In this document: one piece after another, positions 1 to 5,025 of the stretch
How the letters are laid out: each line of letters begins with the position of its first letter
Position numbering within the stretch: the first letter of the stretch is position 1
Assembly: GCA_023412175.1 (NCBI GenBank)
Contig: JAEYOB010000438.1
Coordinates: 1 to 5,042, forward strand
DNA from: Pseudomonadota bacterium
Lineage (GTDB): Bacteria > Pseudomonadota > Alphaproteobacteria > Azospirillales > Azospirillaceae
Direction: 5' to 3'
Length of the DNA stretch: 5,042 nt
Made by a program: the position numbers and the translations under genes
Notes under the pieces: generated by a model
What the model saw: the letters and a program-made list of their open reading frames with translations, nothing else
Told to the model about the DNA's origin: nothing
Database searches by the model: none

Positions 1-696
1 GTCCGGCGGGGCCTCCATGGGTGCGGCCATGACCTCCGCGACCGGCGTCTCGAACTTGGCGAGCTGGCGGTCGAAGGAATTGCCCGGCCGCCACGTGTAG
101 ACCACGGTCTCGTTGCCGACGTACCAGCCGGTCAGGAAGCGGTCGGCGAGGCGGCGGTACACCACGTCCTCGTAATTGCGGAACGGCGGAAAGCCGCCGA
201 TTCGCCGGTGCGCCTCCCTGCGGATGCCCAGCGTGAGGGCCGATGCGGCCGAGATCCCCGGAATCCAGCTCGGGTGCACGGGACGGCTGGTCTGGAAACG
301 GGTGCAGACGAAGTCGATCTCCGGCCGCTGCGCGAAGGCGCCGGCGCACACTGCGAGGTGCTGCGGCAGATAGACGTCGTCCGAGTCGAGAAAGCACAGG
401 ATGCCGTGCGACGCGGCGTCGGCGCCGGTGTTGCGCGCGGCGCCGGCCCCCTGGTTCACCGCGTGGCGGACGACGCGCACCGGGCATTCCGGGCTGCCGT
501 ACGCCTCGGCCAGGGCCGCGGTCGAGTCGGCGGAGGCGTCGTCCACCACGATGACCTCGACGGCGACCGGCCAGTCCGAGCCCTGCGCGAACGCCTGCGC
601 CAGACGGACGCTGCCGATCGCCTTGCCGATGCAGGCCGCCGAGTCGTAGGCGGGGATGATGACGGAAATGCCCGTTCCGTGCTCAACCTTGCCCAT
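1..696 (-). CDS. Family 2 glycosyltransferase, C-terminus cut by the window edge
   Basis: Probable inverting glycosyltransferase of the GT-A fold (GT2), which transfers a sugar from a nucleotide-sugar donor to an acceptor; donor and acceptor cannot be told from sequence. The 232 visible residues open with the typical first strand (ISVIIPAYDSA, residues 11-21). They continue with VIVVDDAS (residues 48-55, D52/D53 for the nucleotide), NQGAGAARNTG (81-91), the metal-binding DxD-type motif LDSDD (103-107) and the ED pair (E176-D177) that usually supplies the acceptor-activating base. No membrane segment is visible, so it is probably cytosolic or membrane-associated. The ATG at 696 follows AGGA on the coding strand (703-706) with 6 bases between. 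It lies 15 bases after the dehydrogenase stop, so the two are probably co-transcribed. No stop is reached, so the C-terminus lies outside the window. The family is secure; the specific role is unknown. Confidence 0.9.
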   Translation of the reverse strand, partial: MGKVEHGTGISVIIPAYDSAACIGKAIGSVRLAQAFAQGSDWPVAVEVIVVDDASADSTAALAEAYGSPECPVRVVRHAVNQGAGAARNTGADAASHGILCFLDSDDVYLPQHLAVCAGAFAQRPEIDFVCTRFQTSRPVHPSWIPGISAASALTLGIRREAHRRIGGFPPFRNYEDVVYRRLADRFLTGWYVGNETVVYTWRPGNSFDRQLAKFETPVAEVMAAPMEAPPD

Positions 697-711
697 CTGC
701 GGTCCTGCCGG

Positions 712-1701
712 TCAGAGCAGCCCCTCCAGCACGCGGTCCGGCGGCTTGTGGCCATCGATGAAGGTCTTGATGTTGACGATGACCTTCTCGCCCATGTCGA
801 TGCGGCCTTCGATGGTGGCCGAGCCCATGTGCGGCAGCAGCACCACGTTGTCGAGCTTGATCAGCTTCGGGTTCACCGCCGGTTCGTGCTCGAACACGTC
901 CAGGCCGGCGCCGGCGATCTCGCCCTTGCCCAGCATGCGGGTCAGCGCCGTCTCGTCGATCACTTCGCCGCGCGAGGTGTTGACGATGTAGCAGTGCGGG
1001 CGCAGCAGCTTCAGCCGGCGTTCGGACAGCAGGTGGTAGGTGGCCGGGGTGTGCGGGCAGTTGATGGAGATGACGTCCATCCGCGCCAGCATCTGGTCCA
1101 GGCTCTCCCAGTAGGTCGCCTCCAGCTCGCGCTCGACGTCCGGGTGGACACGGCGACGGTTGTGGTAGTGGATCGACATGCCGAAGGCGCGGGCGCGCCG
1201 CGCCACCGCCTGGCCGATGCGGCCCATGCCGAGGATGCCCAGGCGCTTGCCCCAGATGCGGTGGCCGAGCATCGTCGTCGGCCCCCAGCCCTTCCACTGG
1301 CCGGAGCGCACCAGCCGCTCGCCCTCGGACAGGCGGCGCGCCACGGCGAGGATCAGCGCCATGGTCATGTCGGCGGTGTCCTCGGTCAGAACGCCCGGCG
1401 TGTTGGTCACCACGATGCCGCGCTCGCGCGCCGCCTTGTTGTCGATGTGGTCAACGCCGGTGCCGAAGGAGGCGATCAGCTTCAGCTGCGGCCCGGCCGC
1501 CTCGATGACGCCGCGGTCGATGCGGTCGGTCACGGTGGGCACCAGCACGTCGGCGACCTTCACGGCATCCATCAACTGCTGATGCGTCATCGGATCGTCG
1601 TCGGGGCTCAACCGAGTGTTGAACAGCTCCATCATCCGGGTCTCGATGACATCCGGAAGCTTGCGTGTGACGACGACGAGCGGCTTCTTGTTTTCCGGCA
1701 T
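712..1701 (-). CDS. D-2-hydroxyacid dehydrogenase (glyoxylate/hydroxypyruvate reductase, D-glycerate dehydrogenase type)
   Basis: Cytosolic NAD(P)-dependent enzyme of the D-isomer 2-hydroxyacid dehydrogenase family, 329 residues, the usual length. It probably interconverts glyoxylate/glycolate or hydroxypyruvate/D-glycerate. The nucleotide-binding loop is GMGRIG (G158-x-G160-x-x-G163). The substrate loop is ASFGTGVDHID (77-87). The catalytic triad is R244 (NTSRGEVID), E273 (DVFEHEP) and H291 (LLPHMGSAT), with 29- and 18-residue spacings matching characterised family members. After the second Rossmann strand there is N181-RRR instead of an acidic residue, which suggests NADP(H) preference (inference). 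An in-frame ATG at 1779 would add 26 residues. I prefer 1701 because the family N-terminus (MPENKKPLVVVTRKLP) begins there and AGGGAG (1712-1717) lies 10 bases upstream. It is first in a unit with the glycosyltransferase and divergent from the SH3 gene. The gyaR/ghrA/ghrB-type names overlap in this family, so no symbol is given. Confidence 0.95.
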   Translation of the reverse strand: MPENKKPLVVVTRKLPDVIETRMMELFNTRLSPDDDPMTHQQLMDAVKVADVLVPTVTDRIDRGVIEAAGPQLKLIASFGTGVDHIDNKAARERGIVVTNTPGVLTEDTADMTMALILAVARRLSEGERLVRSGQWKGWGPTTMLGHRIWGKRLGILGMGRIGQAVARRARAFGMSIHYHNRRRVHPDVERELEATYWESLDQMLARMDVISINCPHTPATYHLLSERRLKLLRPHCYIVNTSRGEVIDETALTRMLGKGEIAGAGLDVFEHEPAVNPKLIKLDNVVLLPHMGSATIEGRIDMGEKVIVNIKTFIDGHKPPDRVLEGLL

Positions 1702-1730
1702 CGGACTGGCGCTCCCTGATTCCGCATCCT

Positions 1731-1760
1731 GCCATAGCAGGCGCCGCGCCGCGCTGTCCA
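1731..1760 (-). promoter_or_regulatory. Candidate sigma-70-type promoter for the dehydrogenase unit
   Basis: On the minus strand TGGACA (1760-1755; 5 of 6 to TTGACA) is separated by 18 bases from TATGGC (1736-1731; 3 of 6 to TATAAT). This would start transcription near 1724, about 23 bases before the chosen ATG at 1701, and would leave the alternative ATG at 1779 outside the transcript. The -10 match is weak, so this is a tentative call. Confidence 0.3.
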
Positions 1761-1839
1761 GATGCCCGAGTCCCTCCATGTCGCCGCACCGTGTCGCCGC
1801 ATGGCGGGTGTGACAACGCGGAATGCCGGCGAGGTGGCC

Positions 1840-1869
1840 TTGCTCCGGCGAGTTACCCCTAACTATAGT
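1840..1869 (+). promoter_or_regulatory. Candidate sigma-70-type promoter for the SH3 gene
   Basis: TTGCTC (1840-1845) and TATAGT (1864-1869; 5 of 6 to TATAAT) are separated by 18 bases, predicting a start near 1876 and a leader of about 68 bases before the ATG at 1944. It lies in the only locally AT-richer patch of the divergent intergenic region. The -10 element is good and the -35 element is only half-matching. Confidence 0.4.
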
Positions 1870-1943
1870 GGATGCGACGCGGGCGACGCCATCGCCCGCC
1901 CCGCCGCTTCCCGATCACACCCGCCCAGTCCAAGGTTCGCCCG

Positions 1944-2462
1944 ATGCTCTCCGGAATGCGCCCGTTCCTCGTCGCCCTGCTGCTGGCCGTCTGGGCCGGT
2001 GCCGCGCCGGGCGAGGCTGCCGGCCGGGAGCGGAACTCCAACCAGGTGACCGGCCTGCCGGTCCCCCGCTTCGTGACGCTGCGCTCGGGCGAGGTGAACG
2101 TGCGCACCGGCCCCGGCGTGCGCTACCCGGTGGAATGGGTGTTCACCCGCAAGGAGATGCCGGTCGAGATCACCGCGGAGTTCGACACATGGCGCCGGAT
2201 CCGCGATTGGGAAGGCAGCGAAGGCTGGGTGCACCAGAGCATGCTGTCCGGCAAGCGCGGAGTCGTCGTGCTCGGCGCGCAACGCCAGATCCGCAGCGGG
2301 CCGGCTCCCGAAGCCCCCACCGTCGCCCGCGCGCAGCCCGGCGTCATGGGGTGGCTGTCCAAGTGCAAGGGCGAGTGGTGCCAAGTCGATCTGAAAGGCT
2401 ACAAGGGCTGGCTGCAGCGCGGCGAGGTCTGGGGCGTATATCCCGATGAACGTTTCGAATAG
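1944..2462 (+). CDS. Secreted protein with two bacterial SH3-like repeats
   Basis: A 172-residue exported protein of the bacterial SH3 (SH3_4-type) class common in alphaproteobacteria. Such domains often bind peptidoglycan or envelope partners, but the ligand here is not known. The N-terminus is a signal peptide: M1 to R6, a hydrophobic run FLVALLLAVWAGA (8-20), then small residues with likely cleavage near AGAAPGEAA (18-26). No lipobox cysteine is seen. Repeat 1 (about 43-104) carries the family signature SGEVNVRTGPG (48-58), DTWRRIRDWEG and GWVHQSML. Repeat 2 (about 106-166) is more divergent but echoes it with RQIRSGPAPEA, CKGEWCQVDLKGYKGWLQ. C141 and C146 in repeat 2 could form a disulfide in the periplasm. 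The ATG at 1944 has AAGG (1932-1935) with 8-base spacing. A reading-frame extension to 1872 adds arginine-rich sequence that would spoil the signal peptide, and ATG 1956 is a less likely alternative. It is divergent from the dehydrogenase. Confidence 0.88.
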   Translation: MLSGMRPFLVALLLAVWAGAAPGEAAGRERNSNQVTGLPVPRFVTLRSGEVNVRTGPGVRYPVEWVFTRKEMPVEITAEFDTWRRIRDWEGSEGWVHQSMLSGKRGVVVLGAQRQIRSGPAPEAPTVARAQPGVMGWLSKCKGEWCQVDLKGYKGWLQRGEVWGVYPDERFE

Positions 2463-2586
2463 CCACTGCGCAAAAGTTGGTTAGTTCCTATCCGAAAGAA
2501 TCCCCGCGCTGTTTCAGCCGTGCAATCCGGCGGCAATGACCGGCCGCTAGTCTGATCCCGGCAGGAAAAGGACACCGGAGGGCGGC
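2463..2586. other. Intergenic gap, no convincing promoter
   Basis: This 124-base gap separates the SH3 gene from the small cysteine-rich gene. TTGGTT (2477-2482) and AAGAAT (2496-2501) are present but only 13 bases apart, which is too close for a normal promoter. TAGTCT (2548-2553) has no good -35 partner. No T-tract hairpin follows the SH3 stop. The small gene may therefore have a promoter I cannot recognise or be read through from the SH3 gene. Confidence 0.4.
2577..2582 (+). promoter_or_regulatory. Shine-Dalgarno sequence that fixes a GTG start
   Basis: GGAGGG stands 4 bases before the GTG at 2587. The next in-frame GTG (2596) would be 13 bases away, so 2587 is the favoured start. This strong site is a main reason to accept the short gene as real. 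Confidence 0.7.
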
Positions 2587-2808
2587 GTGGCGGCAGTGGC
2601 ACTCAAGCGGAACGTGCGCGACCTCGGGCCCGTCATCGACCTCGTCCGGCAGACCTCGCCGAACCGTACCGATCTGGTTGCCGGGCTGTCGGACCTGCAC
2701 GACCGCGTCTGCCGCTACGCCGTGGACTGCCGGCTGTGCCACGCCTCGGTGCCCTGCGAGCGGCTGCTGCGCAGGGCCTTCAGCGACCGCTGGGAGTGCC
2801 GGGATTAG
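2587..2808 (+). CDS. Small cysteine-rich hypothetical protein (73 residues)
   Basis: I do not recognise a family. The protein is basic, has no signal peptide or membrane segment, and has two halves. Residues 1-41 look helical and polar. The C-terminal part holds C42, C48, C51, C57 and C71 with H52 (VCRYAVDCRLCHASVPCERL), that is C-x5-C-x2-C-x5-C. This spacing could bind zinc or another metal, or make a redox-active site. CRLCH formally matches the c-type heme motif, but without an export signal cytochrome maturation is unlikely. Support for coding: a strong Shine-Dalgarno before GTG, a clean TAG stop, codon use like the neighbours, and a following hairpin. The overlapping minus-strand frame through this region is a GC-rich shadow of the DUF3501 locus. 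It converges on the DUF3501/Fe-S operon. A small metal-binding or regulatory protein is the most I would infer. Confidence 0.65.
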   Translation: MAAVALKRNVRDLGPVIDLVRQTSPNRTDLVAGLSDLHDRVCRYAVDCRLCHASVPCERLLRRAFSDRWECRD

Positions 2809-2815
2809 GACGCTG

Positions 2816-2853
2816 CGCGCCGGTCCCTCCCGGCAAAGAACCGGGCCGGCGCG
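2816..2853. terminator. Strong hairpin between convergent genes, possible bidirectional terminator
   Basis: CGCGCCGG (2816-2823) pairs perfectly with CCGGCGCG (2846-2853). Inside it CCCGG (2829-2833) pairs with CCGGG (2841-2845) around the loop CAAAGAA, leaving a 5-base bulge (TCCCT, 2824-2828) on the left arm, for 13 base pairs in total. It lies 7 bases after the small gene's TAG and 20 bases from the end of the DUF3501 gene. Neither side has a T-tract, so it is not a canonical intrinsic terminator. It may stop transcription with Rho or protect 3' ends. Confidence 0.5.
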
Positions 2854-2873
2854 AGGGCGAGGCGGAGCGCCCC

Positions 2874-3467
2874 TCAGGCGAAATCCTTCGCCAGCTCCTG
2901 GCGCACGCTCTCCGGCATCACCGCCATGTGGCCGTAGTTGGGATGGGTGAAGGCGACCACCACCTGCGTGCCCGGCGCGCGGAAGGCGGCGACCTGCTCC
3001 GGCGTGAAGTCGAAGTGCATGAAGTGCACCGACGAGGTCTTGCCCTCCTCGTTGGTGCGCTCCACGTCGGCCTCCGGGCGGCCCGCCACCGTGTGGCCGG
3101 CGAACTGGAGCTGCATGGTCTCCTCGACGCCGCCCAGGCGCGTCAGGAAGGTCTGCCGCTGCACGGGGTTGTCGATCTCGAACATCACCGTGGCGACCAG
3201 TTCGCGCCCCTTGGGGATCAGCGGGTTGTAGGCGCGCAGCTCGTCCTCGACCTGCTCCTCGCCGCCCTTCTCGATGTAGAGCATCTCGTGGATCTGCTGC
3301 CACATCGTCTCGTAGTTCTCGAAATAGAAGGTGGTGTAGGGGCCGACCGAGACGCGGCGGTGCTTCTTCACCTCGACCAGCGCCTTGCGGCGCTCGGCGC
3401 GCTGCCTGCCGTACTCGGCGATCGGGATGAGGTCGGCGCGGGTGATCTCGGTCTTCCGGGCATGCAT
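2874..3467 (-). CDS. DUF3501 family protein
   Basis: A 197-residue protein assigned to DUF3501 from its conserved core: RRVSVGPYTTFYFENYETMW followed by QQIHEMLYIEK (about 38-67). The molecular function is not established. It lacks cysteines, a signal peptide and membrane segments, so it is probably a soluble cytoplasmic partner of the Fe-S protein encoded just upstream, with a 31-base gap between the genes. Histidines H148, H151, H175 and H180 (SSVHFMHFDF and FTHPNYGHMA) cluster in the C-terminal half and could bind a metal; this is only inference. The start is ATG at 3467, because GGAGG (3476-3480) lies 8 bases before it. The longer frame beginning with TTG at 3482 would overlap that ribosome binding site and is rejected. 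Length is normal for the family. Confidence 0.85.
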   Translation of the reverse strand: MHARKTEITRADLIPIAEYGRQRAERRKALVEVKKHRRVSVGPYTTFYFENYETMWQQIHEMLYIEKGGEEQVEDELRAYNPLIPKGRELVATVMFEIDNPVQRQTFLTRLGGVEETMQLQFAGHTVAGRPEADVERTNEEGKTSSVHFMHFDFTPEQVAAFRAPGTQVVVAFTHPNYGHMAVMPESVRQELAKDFA

Positions 3468-3475
3468 GGGGATCG

Positions 3476-3480
3476 CCTCC
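3476..3480 (-). promoter_or_regulatory. Shine-Dalgarno sequence fixing the DUF3501 start
   Basis: GGAGG on the minus strand lies 8 bases ahead of the ATG at 3467. The alternative TTG start (3482-3480) shares a base with this site, which excludes TTG as the practical start codon. Confidence 0.7.
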
Positions 3481-3498
3481 AACAGCGGTTAAACGCGC

Positions 3499-4854
3499 TT
3501 AAACGGAGATGCCGTAGGCGCGGGCGAAGATCTCGATGGGGTGCAGGTTCTCCGGCGGGGCGGCCTCGCCGTCAAGACGCTCGATGCCCTGCATGATGTG
3601 CATGCCGGCCAGCGGGCACTCGGACGAGACGTAGGCCTTGCCGGCCTTGGCCGCCTGGTTGGCGACCGGACGGCCGACCTTCAGCGCGGCCGGGAAGTTC
3701 GGCTTCAGCACCCCCCACGAGCCGCCGTGGCCGGAGCAGCGCTCGATCACCTTCACGTCGGCCTGCGGGATCAGGCGCAGCATCTCCGCCGACTTGGCGC
3801 CCATGTTCTGGGCGCGCGCGTGGCAGGCGAGGTGCATCGCCACGCCGCCCGGCACCGGCTGCATGCCCTCGGGCAGGCCGTGCCGCTTGGCGATGTCCAC
3901 CACGAACTCGCTGAGGTCGAAGGTGGCCTGGCTGAGCTTCTCGACCTGGGCGCGGTGCGCCGCGTCCTTCGGCACCACCAGCGGCCATTCCAGCTTCAGC
4001 ATCATGGCGCAGCTCGGGATCAGCGCCACCACGTCGTAGCCCCTGTCGATCCACGACTCGAAGGCGCCCGCCACGTTGGCGGCGTTGCGGTTGACGCGCT
4101 CCAGCTCGCCCTGCTCCAATTGCGGCATGCCGCAGCAGCCGGGATAGGCGACCTCCACCTCGACGCCGAGCTTGGCGAGCACGGCGCGCGCCGCCATGCC
4201 GATGGAGGGGTTGTTGTAGTTGGCGAAGCAGGTGGCGTAGAGCACCGCCTTGCGCTGGCCGTAGGCGGGGGCGTCGCGGTTGATCTCGACCGGCGTGTCG
4301 CTGGCGCGGCGCACCATGGTGTGGCCGTGGAACTTGGGAAGGTGCGCCTCCTGGTGGATGCCGGCGACCTTCTCCATGATCGGGCGGGTCAGCGTGTTGC
4401 CGGTGTCCGACGCCCAGTTGGCCAGCGGCGCCACGAGGCTGGCGAGCTTGCCGTTGCGGTCGGTCTCGACCAGCTGGCGCACCGCGAACGGCACGCCGCG
4501 CTTCTTCGCATCGACGGCGCGGTAGCGCAGCATCAGGTGCGGGAAATCCAGGTCCCATTCGTGCGGCGGCACGTAGGGGCACTTGGTCATGAAGCACATG
4601 TCGCACAGCGTGCAGGCATCGACGACCTGCCGGAAATCCTCGGACTTCACGTCGTGCATCTCGCCGGGGCCGGCGTTGTCGACGAGGTCGAACAGCCGCG
4701 GGAAGCTGTCGCACAGATTGAAGCAGCGGCGGCAGCCGTGACAGATGTCGAAGACGCGGCGCATTTCCGCGTCCAGCTTGGCCTCGTCGTAGAAATCCGG
4801 GTTCTGCCAGTCGAGCGGATGCCGGACCGGCGCCTCCAGGCTGCCTTCGCGCAT
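3499..4854 (-). CDS. Fe-S oxidoreductase with two 4Fe-4S motifs and CCG domains (heterodisulfide reductase D / GlpC-like)
   Basis: A 451-residue cytoplasmic electron-transfer protein. The N-terminal ferredoxin-like part has two cluster motifs: C38-x2-C41-x2-C44-x3-C48 (CHGCRRCFNLC) and C81-x2-C84-x2-C87-x4-C92 (CTLCDMCFMTKCP). Two CCG-type domains follow, as in heterodisulfide reductase, GlpC and LldE proteins. The first has C209, the pair C240-C241 (YPGCCGMP) and C282 (IPSCAMM). The second has C344 (HLACHARAQN), C373 (ERCSGHGGSWG) and C413 (SSECPLAG), with RCSG replacing CCG, so one cysteine of the usual pair is missing. No membrane segment is seen. The ATG at 4854 follows AGGGGGG (4871-4865) by 10 bases. 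The DUF3501 gene follows after 31 bases and is surely co-transcribed. From memory, this pair commonly sits with rubrerythrin and is tied to oxidative stress; the actual electron donor and acceptor are unknown. Confidence 0.9.
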   Translation of the reverse strand: MREGSLEAPVRHPLDWQNPDFYDEAKLDAEMRRVFDICHGCRRCFNLCDSFPRLFDLVDNAGPGEMHDVKSEDFRQVVDACTLCDMCFMTKCPYVPPHEWDLDFPHLMLRYRAVDAKKRGVPFAVRQLVETDRNGKLASLVAPLANWASDTGNTLTRPIMEKVAGIHQEAHLPKFHGHTMVRRASDTPVEINRDAPAYGQRKAVLYATCFANYNNPSIGMAARAVLAKLGVEVEVAYPGCCGMPQLEQGELERVNRNAANVAGAFESWIDRGYDVVALIPSCAMMLKLEWPLVVPKDAAHRAQVEKLSQATFDLSEFVVDIAKRHGLPEGMQPVPGGVAMHLACHARAQNMGAKSAEMLRLIPQADVKVIERCSGHGGSWGVLKPNFPAALKVGRPVANQAAKAGKAYVSSECPLAGMHIMQGIERLDGEAAPPENLHPIEIFARAYGISV

Positions 4855-4882
4855 GGGCGTGTTTCCCCCCTGGGAGGTGGCA

Positions 4883-4901
4883 GGCCGGTTCGTTGCCGGC
4901 C
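4883..4901. other. Short hairpin in the leader of the Fe-S/DUF3501 operon
   Basis: GGCCGG (4883-4888) and CCGGCC (4896-4901) form a 6-base-pair stem around a 7-base loop, between the candidate promoter and the ATG at 4854. It has no T-tract and no recognisable riboswitch features. In a GC-rich genome such stems arise easily, so a role is unproven. Confidence 0.3.
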
Positions 4902-4920
4902 GTCATCGTTCGTTCAGGGC

Positions 4921-4950
4921 ATTTTGAAAGCGGAAGGGATTCACCACCAA
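4921..4950 (-). promoter_or_regulatory. Candidate promoter for the Fe-S/DUF3501 operon, overlapping the repeat
   Basis: On the minus strand TTGGTG (4950-4945) and CAAAAT (4926-4921; 4 of 6 to TATAAT) are 18 bases apart, predicting a start near 4914 and a leader of about 60 bases. The TTGG part of the -35 element is supplied by the first CACCAAG unit of the neighbouring repeat. It is the most AT-rich stretch upstream of the operon. The match is modest. Confidence 0.35.
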
Positions 4951-4967
4951 GACACCAAGGCACCAAG
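4945..4967 (+). repeat. Three CACCAAG units with 8-base periodicity (left arm of an inverted repeat)
   Basis: CACCAAG occurs at 4945-4951, 4953-4959 and 4961-4967, each separated by one base (A, then G). Just before it stands TTCAC (4940-4944). Inverted copies occur at 5026-5040. It is AT-richer and purine/pyrimidine biased compared with the flanking DNA and is not part of any reading frame I accept. It resembles families of short-period intergenic repeats seen in many bacterial genomes (from memory); no function is known to me. Confidence 0.85.
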
Positions 4968-5025
4968 ATCATCAGGCTTGGTTCAGCGTCGATGGCCGGC
5001 GGCGTTCCGGGCCGGCGATGCGCAT

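Noticed and set aside
208..1719. A 503-codon open frame on the plus strand across the glycosyltransferase and dehydrogenase genes
   Set aside because: It is antisense to two genes with intact family motifs, its translation is rich in Arg, Ala, Val, His and Asp with no recognisable domain, and it spans a gene boundary. Long antisense frames are expected at this GC content.
1702..1779. An N-terminal extension of the dehydrogenase from the ATG at 1779
   Set aside because: The added 26 residues do not resemble the family N-terminus, the upstream ribosome binding site is poor, and a good one stands before the ATG at 1701.
1836..1849. A sigma-54-like GG-N10-GC pattern upstream of the SH3 gene
   Set aside because: Only the minimal dinucleotides match. 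The TTGC-type -12 box is absent, and such patterns are frequent in GC-rich DNA.
2728..2742. CRLCH as a c-type cytochrome heme-binding site
   Set aside because: The protein has no signal peptide or membrane anchor, so heme attachment in the periplasm is not expected. The extra cysteines around it fit a metal or redox site better.
2736..3596. A 286-codon open frame on the plus strand over the DUF3501 gene
   Set aside because: It is the antisense shadow of the DUF3501 coding frame, crosses the convergent hairpin and overlaps the end of the small cysteine-rich gene. It has no ribosome binding site or domain.
3572..4972. A 466-codon open frame on the minus strand overlapping the Fe-S oxidoreductase
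   Set aside because: It is an alternative frame of the same strand with Arg/Ala/Gly-rich, low-complexity translation, whereas the accepted frame has all Fe-S and CCG motifs.
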